From positions 62,001-126,000 of the forward strand of contig NZ_JAMWYX010000009.1 of NCBI RefSeq assembly GCF_024305245.1: 64,000 nucleotides of DNA, given 5' to 3'. Origin of the DNA: Erythrobacter sp. (GTDB lineage: Bacteria; Pseudomonadota; Alphaproteobacteria; Sphingomonadales; Sphingomonadaceae). The notes beneath the pieces are model-generated. The model saw only the letters and a program-made list of their open reading frames with translations, made no database searches and was not told the origin of the DNA. Below are positions 18,816-27,722 of the stretch, in pieces. Numbering within the stretch: the first letter of the stretch is position 1; each line of letters begins with the position of its first letter. A program made the position numbers and the translations under genes.

Positions 18816-19235
18816 ATGCGTTCAATTTGGTCATCGCTGCCACTCCTGCTCATCACTCAATCGCCAGTCTTGGCGCAAGGGGCCTCTGACCTGGCAAACG
18901 CGCATGCCGATCCCTTGCCCAGCGTGGAAGGCCCGATTTCTCCAACGGCATTTGTAATTGCCGAAATAGACGTACACGACCCTGTGGCTTACGAGGAATA
19001 CAAGTCCGAGGCGGCGCGGCTGATTACCCAGTATGGTGGCCGCTATCTTGTCAGGGGCGGAGCCACCGAAATTATCGAAGGACAACCTCCGCAAGGGCGT
19101 CTCATCGTTCTTGAGTTCCCTAGCATGGCAGCGGCGAAAGCATTCCTGGAGTCTGACGAATACCGTCCGGTAGCGGCGGTTCGACACAGATCAGCGACTT
19201 CGCGCCTAATCCTCGCTGAAGGAATGGTGCCCTAA
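18816..19235 (+). CDS. exported DUF1330 family protein
   Basis: A 139-residue protein with a signal peptide (SSLPLLLITQSPVLAQG) and a DUF1330 ferredoxin-like domain: FVIAEIDVHDPVAYEEYKSE, GGRYLVRGGATEIIEG, RLIVLEFPSMAAAKAFLES. GGAGG precedes ATG 18816 at good spacing. Most DUF1330 proteins are cytosolic and lack the signal, so an exported copy is slightly unusual. Function unknown. It is downstream of the exported dioxygenase in the same direction but 185 bp away with a possible hairpin between. Confidence 0.85.
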   Translation: MRSIWSSLPLLLITQSPVLAQGASDLANAHADPLPSVEGPISPTAFVIAEIDVHDPVAYEEYKSEAARLITQYGGRYLVRGGATEIIEGQPPQGRLIVLEFPSMAAAKAFLESDEYRPVAAVRHRSATSRLILAEGMVP

Positions 19236-19371
19236 AATTCTCCAGTTGGCGGACGCTGAGACAGACTCTCGCAGAACAGGCGAGTCGACCTTGCTTTCGC
19301 CAATTCAGTTATAAGCTTTGCGCAGCCACCTCGATTGTCAAACGCTGGCTGCGTGCTTCCGGGGGGAGAGT

Positions 19372-20109
19372 ATGGATCAGACATTTGCGAAGCGGCACGC
19401 CTATGACAGCAAATTGTGGGCTGGGCTGTGGCTTTATGCTGTGGTTATCGTTCTGATCGGTTTCAGTCGGCCGGTAACAGGGCGGTTTTTCGACGAGGTG
19501 CGCGAACCGGCAACGTGGACGCTGGTGATCCACGTCTTTTCGTTCTCGGCATGGTTGGGCCTGCTGGCGATTCAGGCGTGGTGCGCGGCGACAAAGCGCA
19601 TGAAGTGGCACCGCACTTTCGGCCTCGCAATGTTGCCGCTTGCGGCAGTGATGGTCTGGTCCGGAATGACCGCCGAGTTCGATGGATTCCGGCGCGATTC
19701 CCCCTCTGGCGGCACCACTCAGTTTCTTGCAACAAGCAGCACCTTTTGTGCGGCCTTCACGGTGTTCGCGGTCCTTGCGTGGGTCAAGCGAACAGACCCG
19801 CCCGCTCACAAGCGGCTGATACTGCTGGCCACCGCCGCGATCCTCGGCGGGGCGCATGCGAGGATCATCGCGCTATTTCAGCCAGATGTTTGGGGCGTGT
19901 CCGACTTCATCCTTGCCCTGCCCTTATGGTTCGGCGGGACGTGGATCATCGTCGGCACCGGGATGGCCTATGACCTTTTGTCGCGTGGGGCCCTGCATCC
20001 AGTCTACAAATATGCAGCTCTGCCTTTGCTTTGCGCCAATGCTCTGGGCGCTTACCTGTATACCAGCCCGGATTTCAACGCATGGCTGGGACCGATCCTG
20101 ACCGGATAG
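19372..20109 (+). CDS. multi-pass membrane protein of unknown function
   Basis: About 245 residues with seven or so hydrophobic segments (for example LYAVVIVLIGF, VFSFSAWLGLLAIQAW, FGLAMLPLAAVMVW, LILLATAAILGGAHARI). His-rich helix ends (VIHVFSF, KWHRTFG, AHKRLI) resemble heme- or quinone-type membrane proteins, but no named family is recognised. ATG 19372 has a GGGGGGAGAG Shine-Dalgarno; the frame is open to 19318. Stands alone. Confidence 0.75.
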   Translation: MDQTFAKRHAYDSKLWAGLWLYAVVIVLIGFSRPVTGRFFDEVREPATWTLVIHVFSFSAWLGLLAIQAWCAATKRMKWHRTFGLAMLPLAAVMVWSGMTAEFDGFRRDSPSGGTTQFLATSSTFCAAFTVFAVLAWVKRTDPPAHKRLILLATAAILGGAHARIIALFQPDVWGVSDFILALPLWFGGTWIIVGTGMAYDLLSRGALHPVYKYAALPLLCANALGAYLYTSPDFNAWLGPILTG

Positions 20110-20260
20110 GCGCGGGCGAACCTGCGCCGCCACCACAAACCAACCAGCCCGTTTCAATCCTTCGCCTGGTCAAGCTTCTCGCGGGTTTGATCTCAGTCTG
20201 CTTTCCAACCCATCCCGCCATAAAGGCGACCAACCTGACCTCCCGAAAGCTGCCGCGCAC

Positions 20261-21001
20261 CTATGCGCGGTGTGCAGCCGCCTCCGGGTCTGCCTTCAGG
20301 AATGACGGCTGGGCATTCAGCGCGTTGATCGCTGCGTGCACCCGCGCCTCGATCTCCTCGCGCGGCAGGCCTGCGGGGATCGTCTCGCCGACCTTGTAGG
20401 TGATCCGGCCCGGCCGCTTCACCACATGATGATAGGCCCGCCCGCTATCCACCGCGATCGGCACCACCGGCAGGCGCAGCAGCTTGTAAAGCCCGGCGAA
20501 ACCCGCCTGCAGCCCCGGCTGCGCGCCATGCTCCACGCGGGTTCCTTCGGGAAAGATGATCAGCGGGCGGCCCTCGGCCACGCGCTGCTTGGCCAAGGCC
20601 AGCATCTGCCGCAGTGTCTTGGCCCCGTCGCCCCGCGCCACCGGGATCAGGCCGTAGATGCGCGCCGAACGGCCCCAGCCGGGGATGCCGAACAGTTCCT
20701 GCTTGGCGAACACCGCGGGAAAGGCGAACAGGCGCGGGGTGTCGATCGCCTCGAAGAAACTTTCATGCTTCATTGCGATCAGCACCGGCATGTCGGGGAC
20801 CGCGCCGTCCATGACCACGTCGATACCGAGCAGGTGGCGCACGCACCACAGGTGCCACTGCCCCCACCGCGCCACGACCCCGCGCAGCCATGCCCTGCGC
20901 GCGACAACCGCCACCACCGACGCGACCACCAGCAGCGCGCTGCCGCCATAGAACAGCACGTAGAACACGAGGCTCCGCAGCGCGGCGATCAGCAGGCTCA
21001 A
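20261..21001 (-). CDS. plsC: 1-acyl-sn-glycerol-3-phosphate acyltransferase
   Basis: Acylates lysophosphatidic acid to phosphatidic acid at the inner membrane. About 246 residues: an N-terminal transmembrane segment (LVFYVLFYGGSALLVVASV), then the PlsC domain with a variant of the HX4D block (KHESFFEAIDT, where Glu replaces the usual Gln after His) and the IFPEGTR block. The open frame runs to 21568, but that extension is the shadow of the YdcF gene. A TTG at 21001 overlaps the YdcF stop (TTGA) exactly at the N-terminus of the conserved protein, so TTG is the proposed start. Confidence 0.88.
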   Translation of the reverse strand: MSLLIAALRSLVFYVLFYGGSALLVVASVVAVVARRAWLRGVVARWGQWHLWCVRHLLGIDVVMDGAVPDMPVLIAMKHESFFEAIDTPRLFAFPAVFAKQELFGIPGWGRSARIYGLIPVARGDGAKTLRQMLALAKQRVAEGRPLIIFPEGTRVEHGAQPGLQAGFAGLYKLLRLPVVPIAVDSGRAYHHVVKRPGRITYKVGETIPAGLPREEIEARVHAAINALNAQPSFLKADPEAAAHRA

Positions 21002-21531
21002 AGGTCGGCCAGTCCCGCCGCGCGGCTGGCGAGCAGCTTGTGATATTCGAGGAACAGCGTGCCGAATTGCGGCTGCGACGGCACGGCGTCGCGGATCACC
21101 GTGACATGATCGGGCAGCGTGCGGGCAAGTTCTCCCGCAGCGCGGCGCATGTGCCAGTCGGTCGTCACCAGCCGTAATGATCGCACCTCGTTCTGCGCCA
21201 CCCACTTGGCAGTTTCGGACGCGTTGGAGCGGGTATCGACCGCCGCAAAGCCGAGCGTGACGCAGCATTCCATCTGTTCGGGCTCGACCGCGAACTGGGC
21301 GGCGAATTCGCCGGGTTTGACCTCGGGATCGACCCCGCTGACGAGCATCTTGTCCGCGAGCCCCGTATCTAGCACCTCCAGCCCGCGCGCGATCCGGCCA
21401 GCCCCGCCGGTGGGCACGATCACCGCATCGGTCGCCCCGGCCTCCGCCGCCGGACGCGGCAGCGCGACCACGAACCACAGGAAGCCGATCACCCAGATCA
21501 GGAACAGCACGGAAAGAATACGGCGGATCAT
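20998..21531 (-). CDS. YdcF/SanA-type DUF218 membrane protein
   Basis: A 177-residue protein with an N-terminal membrane anchor (ILSVLFLIWVIGFLWFVVALP), then the DUF218 Rossmann-like domain (AVIVPTGGAGRIARGLEVL, KMLVSGVDPEV, RSNASETAKWV, LVTTDWHMRRAAGEL). Such proteins are linked to envelope polymer metabolism; function is not settled. It sits 8 bp after ftsX and overlaps plsC, so an ftsE-ftsX-ydcF-plsC transcript is likely. Confidence 0.88.
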   Translation of the reverse strand: MIRRILSVLFLIWVIGFLWFVVALPRPAAEAGATDAVIVPTGGAGRIARGLEVLDTGLADKMLVSGVDPEVKPGEFAAQFAVEPEQMECCVTLGFAAVDTRSNASETAKWVAQNEVRSLRLVTTDWHMRRAAGELARTLPDHVTVIRDAVPSQPQFGTLFLEYHKLLASRAAGLADL

Positions 21532-21539
21532 CGCGGTGC

Positions 21540-22487
21540 CTAAAGCATGTTGCGAAGGGCGAGCGCAATGGTCATGCGTGCGGTCGCCAGCGCCAGCAGC
21601 ACGCCGCCCAGCGGCACGGCGGCAATCACCAGCCAATCGCGGAAGGCCAGCCCGCCGCCGCGCGTCATTCCGGCGTCGAGCGCCGCGAATTGCTGGCCGA
21701 GCAGCCACACCGCTCCCAGCCCGAACGCGGTGCCCAGAATCGCCCCGAACGCCGCCTCGCGCAGCACTGTCCCCAGAAAAGTGCGGGTGATCTGCCGGTC
21801 GGTGCCGCCCAGCAGGTGGATGATCTCCACCGTCTCGCGGTGCTGGGCCAGCGAATTGCGCGACGCTAGCCAAACCGCCGCCGCGGTCGCCAGCGCAATC
21901 AGCGCGATCAGGCCCAGCGCCAGCCATTGCAGCGCGGCCAGCGCGCGGTAGACCGGGCGCAGCCAATCGCCCTGCGCATCGACCCGCGCATCGGGGACAG
22001 CAGCCGTCAGCGCGGTTTCGATCGCCGCGATCTCTGCTGGCGAGGCACGGCGCACCAGTTCGACATCGATCAGCGCCGGGATCGGCACATCGCCGCTGGT
22101 CGCCGCCGTGCCGAGCCACGGTTCGAGCAGCGCTGCAAGTTCGCTTTGCGGCACCAGCCTGACCGAGCGGACCAGATCCATGCCCTGCAACACCGCCACC
22201 GCGGCCTGCCCGCGCTGGTCGCGCAGGTCGGGGTTCGGCTCGATCACCTGCACCGTCACCGCCGAAGCGAGATCGGCGCGGGCGGTCTCGGCCAGATTGC
22301 GCAGCGCGAGCCCACCTGCAGCGGCGATCACCACCAGCGCGATCAGGATTGCGATCACCCACGGGATCAGCCCGCCCATGCGCGGCTGCGGCAGCAAGCG
22401 GGCGGCGCGCGGCGGCTTTGCGGTCAGGGTTGTCGCGGTTGTGGCCGGCGCCTCCTCGGGCGCTTCGGGCAGCGGCGGCACGCTCAC
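21540..22487 (-). CDS. ftsX: cell division ABC transporter permease FtsX
   Basis: Membrane part of FtsEX, which activates peptidoglycan hydrolases at the septum. The 315 residues have a Pro/Ala-rich cytosolic N-terminus, a first transmembrane helix ([16 protein letters not shown]), a periplasmic domain (about residues 70-175) and three C-terminal helices. The family segment [21 protein letters not shown] lies near residue 220. It overlaps ftsE by 4 bp. Length matches alphaproteobacterial FtsX. Confidence 0.93.
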   Translation of the reverse strand: MSVPPLPEAPEEAPATTATTLTAKPPRAARLLPQPRMGGLIPWVIAILIALVVIAAAGGLALRNLAETARADLASAVTVQVIEPNPDLRDQRGQAAVAVLQGMDLVRSVRLVPQSELAALLEPWLGTAATSGDVPIPALIDVELVRRASPAEIAAIETALTAAVPDARVDAQGDWLRPVYRALAALQWLALGLIALIALATAAAVWLASRNSLAQHRETVEIIHLLGGTDRQITRTFLGTVLREAAFGAILGTAFGLGAVWLLGQQFAALDAGMTRGGGLAFRDWLVIAAVPLGGVLLALATARMTIALALRNML

Positions 22488-23233
22488 AATTCGCGCTCCG
22501 GCCCGGCGGCAGGTCCGGCAGCCGGGCGCGGCGGATAGCGCAGCGCTCCGGTGGGATCGGACAGCTCGCCCTTGTTCAGCCGCATGATCAGCGAATCCGG
22601 CACTTTCTTGAGCAGGTGGACATCGTGGGTGGCGACCACCACGGTCGTTCCGACGCGATTGTTCAGCGCCTCGAACAGGCGCAGCAGTTTCAGCGCCATG
22701 TCGGGATCGACGTTGCCGGTCGGCTCGTCCGCGATCAGCATGCGCGGCCGTGCGATAACGGCGCGGGCGATGGCGACGCGCTGCTGTTCACCGCCGGAAA
22801 GCGTGGCCGGGATCGCATGCCCGCGATGCGCAAGGCCGACCCATTCGAGCATGTCCGACACCGCCTTCAGCACCCGCGCCTCGGGCGCACCGGCCAGCCG
22901 CAGCGGCAGCGCGACATTGTCGAAGGCGGTCAGGTGCGGCACCAGCCGGAAGTTCTGGAACACCACACCCAGCCGCTGCCGCAGATCGGGCAGGCGTTCG
23001 CGCGGCATGGTCATCAGATCCTGCCCGAACATCCGGATCGCCCCGCGCGAAGGCCGCTGGGCGAGGTAAAGCAGTTTCAGCAAACTGGTCTTACCCGCGC
23101 CGCTCGCCCCTGTAAGAAAGTAGAAGCTGCCGGGGTAGAGCGTGAAGCTGAGATTGCTCAGCACTTCGGGATCGGTGCCGTAACGCAGCCCGACATTGTC
23201 GAATTTCACGATTTCGGCGCTGCGATCGTTCAT
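22484..23233 (-). CDS. ftsE: cell division ABC transporter ATPase FtsE
   Basis: Cytosolic ATPase of FtsEX. About 249 residues: Walker [17 protein letters not shown]-loop [15 protein letters not shown], signature [15 protein letters not shown], Walker [13 protein letters not shown], and the switch His ATHD. ATG 23233 is preferred over GTG 23242. The C-terminus carries a proline-rich tail. First gene of the ftsE-ftsX-ydcF-plsC cluster. Confidence 0.95.
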   Translation of the reverse strand: MNDRSAEIVKFDNVGLRYGTDPEVLSNLSFTLYPGSFYFLTGASGAGKTSLLKLLYLAQRPSRGAIRMFGQDLMTMPRERLPDLRQRLGVVFQNFRLVPHLTAFDNVALPLRLAGAPEARVLKAVSDMLEWVGLAHRGHAIPATLSGGEQQRVAIARAVIARPRMLIADEPTGNVDPDMALKLLRLFEALNNRVGTTVVVATHDVHLLKKVPDSLIMRLNKGELSDPTGALRYPPRPAAGPAAGPEREL

Positions 23234-23386
23234 CGCTCGCACCTAACAGGGGTGCCGCACGGGGGGAAGTCGTACATGGCCAATTGGCCTATAGTGTGCG
23301 CGCGATGTGGAAAAAAGTGCCTAATCGACGCGGATCACCTTGCTTGCTCTTGTGCGGACGAGTCCGAAGACTATGCCGATACTGCA

Positions 23387-24343
23387 ATGATTATCGCTTG
23401 CCCCGCCTGCAGCACCCGCTACGCGGTGCCCGATGCCGCCATCGGCAATGAGGGCCGCACCGTGCGCTGCGCCAAGTGCAAGCACAGCTGGTTTCAGGAT
23501 CCGCCCGAGCTGGAACTGACCACGCCGATGGCGCCGCAAGAGCCGGAGCCTGATCCGCAGCCCCATTCGCAGCCGCAGCCCGAAGCGACCGCGCCCCCGC
23601 CCCCCGCGCCCCCGCCCTCTGCCCCGCCTTCGGAAGACACCGGTCCTTCGATCAACCGCTGGCGCACAAGTGACCGGCCCGATGCAGCGGCGCCGGCCGA
23701 ACCGGAATCGACCATCGCGGCGCGGGCGCTGCGCCGGGGCCTGTCCCAGCGCGGGCCGGACGACCGGCAGGCCGAAGCTGCGCCTGTCTCCCCGCCGCCT
23801 CAGACGGAAACCGCCGCTCCGCCGTACAGAGAACCCGAGCCTCCGTTCGAAGACGATGCCGGCGATGATGATGACGGGGGTTCGCAGTTCGATTACCGCG
23901 CGCCGTTTACCCGGCGGCGCAACGCTCTCAGGATGTGGACGATCGCTGCGGTCATCTTTGCCCTGCTTGCAGGCGGCACCGCCGTTGCCGTCAATTACTA
24001 TGGCCTGCCCGACTGGGCACCGTTCAACCGCCCGACCTTCGGGATCGGCGAGCCGGGTCTGGAGCTCGACTTCCCGAAGGAAGACCAGCGCAGCGACACA
24101 CTGGAGAATGGCGAGAAGATATTCCGCGTGCGCGGCAGCATCAGCAATACCGCACGCGAGACGCTGGCTGTCCCCAATCTGCTGGTGGTGTTCAGCGACG
24201 CGCGCGAGCGCAATGTCGGGGATTGGGTGGTCGTTCCGGCGAAGCGCGAATTGGCGCCGGGCGAAACCGTCAACGTGACCGAAGCGATCGCCAATATTCC
24301 GCCCGGTGCCGCGGTCGCCGACCTCGGCTGGGCGCCGCGCTGA
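23387..24343 (+). CDS. zinc-ribbon (MJ0042-type) single-pass membrane protein
   Basis: About 318 residues from ATG 23387. An N-terminal zinc ribbon ([18 protein letters not shown], then [12 protein letters not shown], giving two CxxC pairs) is followed by a long Pro/Glu-rich disordered linker. A transmembrane helix ([24 protein letters not shown]) and a C-terminal DUF3426-like beta domain ([23 protein letters not shown]) complete it. This architecture is common in Sphingomonads, divergent from ftsE. ATG 23387 is the usual family start but has no clear Shine-Dalgarno. An in-frame ATG at 23276 has a strong GGGGGGAAG and would add 37 residues with further cysteines. Confidence 0.85.
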   Translation: MIIACPACSTRYAVPDAAIGNEGRTVRCAKCKHSWFQDPPELELTTPMAPQEPEPDPQPHSQPQPEATAPPPPAPPPSAPPSEDTGPSINRWRTSDRPDAAAPAEPESTIAARALRRGLSQRGPDDRQAEAAPVSPPPQTETAAPPYREPEPPFEDDAGDDDDGGSQFDYRAPFTRRRNALRMWTIAAVIFALLAGGTAVAVNYYGLPDWAPFNRPTFGIGEPGLELDFPKEDQRSDTLENGEKIFRVRGSISNTARETLAVPNLLVVFSDARERNVGDWVVVPAKRELAPGETVNVTEAIANIPPGAAVADLGWAPR

Positions 24344-24474
24344 AGCGCAGGCGATCGGCTTTTTCATGGTGAGGCCAAGGGGCTTCGTCAAAGAGCTTGC
24401 GCGGCGCAGAACCCCTTGCTAGTGGCCCGCTCCTACCGCGGGGTCAGCCATTGGCTGCCCCGACAAACCCGAGT

Positions 24475-24561
24475 GCGGTCGTGGCGGAACTGGTAGACGC
24501 GCAACGTTGAGGTCGTTGTGGGCGAAAGCCCGTGGAAGTTCGAGTCTTCTCGACCGCACCA
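24475..24561 (+). tRNA. tRNA-Leu (anticodon GAG)
   Basis: A complete 87-nt class II tRNA with encoded CCA. Acceptor arms GCGGTCG (24475-24481) and CGACCGC (24551-24557) pair perfectly. The anticodon stem CAACG/CGTTG encloses loop TTGAGGT with anticodon GAG at 24509-24511. A long variable arm (GTGGGCGAAAGCCC) and a TTCGAGT T-loop follow. It is the last conserved gene before the accessory region. Confidence 0.96.
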
Positions 24562-24678
24562 AACAGTCTCTCCCGAAAATCAGAAATCGCCTTCGGGCAT
24601 ACCGTGCGACGGAAACGGCGCAGTTCTGCGGGATTCCTCAAGTGGTTTGGGCGGCGCGTGTGTCAGAGCACGCAGAAA

Positions 24679-24700
24679 GAGCCGGATTTCCCGGCTCATT
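24679..24700 (+). terminator. hairpin after tRNA-Leu
   Basis: GAGCCGG (24679-24685), loop ATTTC, CCGGCTC (24691-24697), then ATTTC. The arms are perfect but the U-run is interrupted. It probably ends the tRNA transcript; it may also stop the convergent recombinase transcript. Confidence 0.55.
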
Positions 24701-24753
24701 TCACCCCGTATCTCTGTCTGGAAAAAACTGACCGCAAGTGCGGCGGCGCTGCA

Positions 24754-26388
24754 TCAAGCAGCGAACCCCAGCATACGCTCCTGCGCCCGCCAGCAGATCG
24801 GCAGATCAGCCTCCAGTAGCACTCTGCGGTTGAGCCGCGCGGGCTGGCGACCATCGATGATCGCTTCGGCGATGTGCGGGCTCAGCCATGATAGTCGGTA
24901 GAGCTTGCCGAGCTGCGTGCGGCAGCGCCCCTCGCGCTTGCCGAGCTGATTGAGGCTGAGGTCCGGCGAAGCCAGCACCAGCTCTCGGACCTCCCACGCC
25001 TCGGCGATCAAGCCTACCAGCTTGCGATCGATCCGGTCTGTCGTTGCAGTCTGGTCGATCCGAAGCTTCATTTCGCGGAACGGCTTGCGCTCTAGAAGCG
25101 GGAGTTCGAGCGACGCCTCGCTGTCAGACCCCAACGCCGCGAGGTTGATAACGACGCGCATGATGCCCGGGCCGATGGCAATACTGGCGATCAACGACCG
25201 GACTGTGTCGTCACGGGTCGACAGGTGAGCCAGCTCCAACCTGCGACAGTTTGCTGCGTCGAACAGCGCATTTAGTTGGCCCGCGTCCGGCAGGCCAGAG
25301 AGGCGGCGTAGCGCATGCTCATCATCCAGCAGGGTGGTCAGGTGATTCACGATGTGCCGCTCGATACTCGACTGCGCAATGCGGGTTGGAGCCGCTGCAC
25401 CCTCTTTTGCGGCAAGATCCTTGCGGGTCTCGTAATAGGCATACCGACGCGTGCCCTTCTTCGTATAGGTCGGGACCATCGGACGGCCCTCGGGATCGGT
25501 CACCAGTCCGCGCAGCATCGCCTCATGCGGATCGTTGCTCTTGCGCTTTCGCGGCGGCGCCTTCTGCTGCAGCCGCGCCTGCACCGCGTTCCACAGCTCC
25601 TCATCGACGATGGGCTCGTGCTCGCCATCGTAGACCTTGCCCTTGTGCACGATCTTGCCGCGATAGATCGGATTGGAGAGCAGGTGGAACAGACTGCCTC
25701 GCTTGAACGGGATCCCGCCCCTGTGCGGTCCACTGGCGCGATGCTGAATCTTGGTTCTGATGCCTTCCGCCTCCAGTTCGGCAATCAGCTGGTTGGCTGA
25801 AGTCGAGGCGATGTAGCGGCGCATTATGGTTCTCACCCGCTCGGCTTCCTCAGGGACCGGTAACAGCTTACGCTCGATCACCTGGTAGCCGAGCGGCACT
25901 GGTCCGCCCATCCACAGACCCTTCTTCTTGGAGGCCGCGATCTTGTCGCGGATGCGCTCGCCGGTGACCTCGCGCTCGAACTGAGCGAAGCTGAGCAGCA
26001 CGTTGAGGGTCAGGCGTCCCATGCTGGTGGTGGTGTTAAATGCCTGCGTTACGCTGACGAAGCTGGCATGCTTTGCATCCAGCCGTTCGACGATCTTGGC
26101 GAAGTCGGCGAGGCTACGGGTCAGGCGATCGACCTTGTAGACGACGATCACATCGACCAAACCCGAATCGATATCAGCTAGCAGCGCCACGAGACCGGGG
26201 CGCTGCATGGTGCCGCCGGAGAACCCGCCATCATCATAATGGTTCGGGACCAGTGACCAGCCTTCATGGCGCTGGCTCAGGATATATGCCTCGCAGGCCT
26301 CGCGCTGGGCATCGAGGCTATTGAACTCCTGCTCCAGACCATCTTCGGTCGACTTGCGGGTGTAGACCGCGCAGCGCAGCGACTTCAT
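24754..26388 (-). CDS. large serine recombinase
   Basis: Site-specific DNA recombinase of about 544 residues. The N-terminal resolvase domain has the nucleophile region CAVYTRKSTEDGLEQEFNSL (Ser in RKS), VYKVDRLTRSL and FEREVTGERIRDKIAASKKKG. The recombinase domain contains NPIYRGKIVHKGKVYDGEHE. The zinc-ribbon region is poorly Cys-conserved here. It is the last gene of an operon with the DUF3489 and DUF2924 genes, overlapping DUF2924 by 4 bp. These two small genes routinely accompany this recombinase type in alphaproteobacterial islands. Its position at the edge of the accessory region next to tRNA-Leu suggests it mobilises the island. The upstream extension to 26475 overlaps DUF2924 and is not used. 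Confidence 0.92.
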   Translation of the reverse strand: MKSLRCAVYTRKSTEDGLEQEFNSLDAQREACEAYILSQRHEGWSLVPNHYDDGGFSGGTMQRPGLVALLADIDSGLVDVIVVYKVDRLTRSLADFAKIVERLDAKHASFVSVTQAFNTTTSMGRLTLNVLLSFAQFEREVTGERIRDKIAASKKKGLWMGGPVPLGYQVIERKLLPVPEEAERVRTIMRRYIASTSANQLIAELEAEGIRTKIQHRASGPHRGGIPFKRGSLFHLLSNPIYRGKIVHKGKVYDGEHEPIVDEELWNAVQARLQQKAPPRKRKSNDPHEAMLRGLVTDPEGRPMVPTYTKKGTRRYAYYETRKDLAAKEGAAAPTRIAQSSIERHIVNHLTTLLDDEHALRRLSGLPDAGQLNALFDAANCRRLELAHLSTRDDTVRSLIASIAIGPGIMRVVINLAALGSDSEASLELPLLERKPFREMKLRIDQTATTDRIDRKLVGLIAEAWEVRELVLASPDLSLNQLGKREGRCRTQLGKLYRLSWLSPHIAEAIIDGRQPARLNRRVLLEADLPICWRAQERMLGFAA

Positions 26389-26816
26389 GCGGCATCTCCG
26401 GTCAGGCCGAAGAAGCGTGGGCCGTTGCGATGGGTGCCGGTAATCGCCTTGACGATCGCGGTGAGCGAGCGCCATGCTCGGCCATCATATTCGAAGCCTT
26501 CATTCAGCACCGTGACGGTGTGACCGGTGCCGTGCCAGTCGCGCACCAGCAGCGTGCCCGGCGAAAGTCGGCGGGAAGGTGGTACCATGCCATTGTCCCG
26601 CTGGGCTAGCGCGACCGCCTGTCGAAGCAGTCGCTTGCTCTCGCGGCTGAGCCCGCCCTGCTTCTTCTCCTGCAGCCGGTAGGCAATGCCGAGCCGCAGC
26701 AGATCCGGTGTGACCGACGGTGCGGGCGCGCCATGACAGCGCGCCCACTCCTCCTTCAGTTCGGCCGGCCCGAGTTCACCGAGCCGGTCGATGGTCATCA
26801 GCGCCCGCCGGCCCAT
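26385..26816 (-). CDS. DUF2924 family protein, recombinase partner
   Basis: A 143-residue basic protein with the DUF2924 pattern: LGELGPAELKEEWARCHGAP, LLRLGIAYRLQEKKQGGLS, then the C-terminal LLVRDWHGTGHTVTVLNEGF and YDGRAWRSLTAIVKAITGTH. The latter half resembles a small DNA-binding or recombination-directionality type fold. The gene is wedged between DUF3489 (overlap TGATG) and the recombinase (ATGA). Function unknown; genomic pairing suggests an accessory role in excision or integration. Confidence 0.88.
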   Translation of the reverse strand: MGRRALMTIDRLGELGPAELKEEWARCHGAPAPSVTPDLLRLGIAYRLQEKKQGGLSRESKRLLRQAVALAQRDNGMVPPSRRLSPGTLLVRDWHGTGHTVTVLNEGFEYDGRAWRSLTAIVKAITGTHRNGPRFFGLTGDAA

Positions 26817-27292
26817 CAGCTGCCCCGCTCTTCCGCCTGCTTGGCGGCAGGCGAGGATTCATTGGGCCGTTCCGCGGCGATCAGGTAGATCGACTTGCCT
26901 TCCTTGTCGCTCGCGCGGATCACCTCCTTGCCCTTCTTCCTAAGGCCAGTCAGGAACGCGCGGCATGTATGTGCCTGCCAGCCGGTTGCATCGCACATAG
27001 CTTCGAGGCTGGCGCCGCCCTTGCGCGATAGCAACGCCTCGACTGCCGAAGCCTTGGTCGGGCGGGATTGTTCGGTCGCCACAGCGCGGGCGGCGCCCCC
27101 AATCGACACGCCGGCGGGGATCGACTTGGCAGTCTTCTTGCTGGTAGCAGCCGGGACCGATGTCGTTTCCTGCTTCTTAGGGGCCTCTGATGAGGCTTTA
27201 AGACGCATCTTAGAAGCTTTCGCGACGTTTGTTGAATCGCCGCCGTCGACGGCGCGTGCTGCGATGTCGAGCATAGTGTCGGTGTTTGTCAT
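26816..27292 (-). CDS. DUF3489 family protein, recombinase partner
   Basis: A 158-residue protein. A low-complexity basic N-terminal half precedes the C-terminal DUF3489 winged-helix-like domain (SAVEALLSRKGGASLEAMCD, ATGWQAHTCRAFLTGLRKKG, SIYLIA). It is the first gene of the DUF3489-DUF2924-recombinase operon. Likely DNA-binding, possibly regulating the recombinase; that is inference from the fold and place. Confidence 0.85.
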   Translation of the reverse strand: MTNTDTMLDIAARAVDGGDSTNVAKASKMRLKASSEAPKKQETTSVPAATSKKTAKSIPAGVSIGGAARAVATEQSRPTKASAVEALLSRKGGASLEAMCDATGWQAHTCRAFLTGLRKKGKEVIRASDKEGKSIYLIAAERPNESSPAAKQAEERGS

Positions 27293-27722
27293 TGGTGGTT
27301 CTCCTGATCGAAGCAGCGACCATTGCTGCCCCCACCACTCGAAGCCCCGGTTTGCCCTAGGCGTCGGGGGCTGCGGCCGCTCGAGAGCCGCTATTCAGTG
27401 ACAGCACCAATGCTTGGGGCGCGGGAGAAGTCCAGGAAACAATGTCAGTTTTGCGCCCCCATCCCGGTCCTGTCGCTGGCTTGCCGACCGCAAAAGCGGA
27501 CAAGGGTCACCAATCGGCTGCGATGGGCCGGATCTGGGACAAAACTCCCAGTCGGCACCGCCTACCCAAACGACCGATTTCGCCGAAACCGGCGGTTCAG
27601 GAAGCAACGAAGACGGCGCTGGGGAAGCCTGCAACTGGTCAATGAGCGCCGCAGCATATTCAACCGTTACATGGGCATCGCAGGCTCACGCGATGGCAAG
27701 GCTGATGCAAATCTAAAGCTGC
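27293..27722. other. 430-bp gap, no gene supported
   Basis: The segment between the recombinase operon start and the end of the PD-(D/E)xK gene has short frames on both strands, none with recognisable protein character. The promoter for the DUF3489-DUF2924-recombinase operon should lie near 27293-27360. Confidence 0.45.

Noticed and set aside
20998..22362. 454-codon minus frame covering ftsX and ydcF
   Set aside because: Its first two thirds are an Arg/Gly/Ala-rich shadow of ftsX; only the YdcF part from 21531 is real.
22349..24343. 664-codon plus frame ending in the zinc-ribbon protein
   Set aside because: The part before 23276 is antisense to ftsE and ftsX; the protein starts at 23387 or 23276.
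24551..24561. tRNA-Leu 3' end as attachment site
   Set aside because: No second copy of the tRNA 3' end was noticed to the right, so an attL/attR pair could not be supported.
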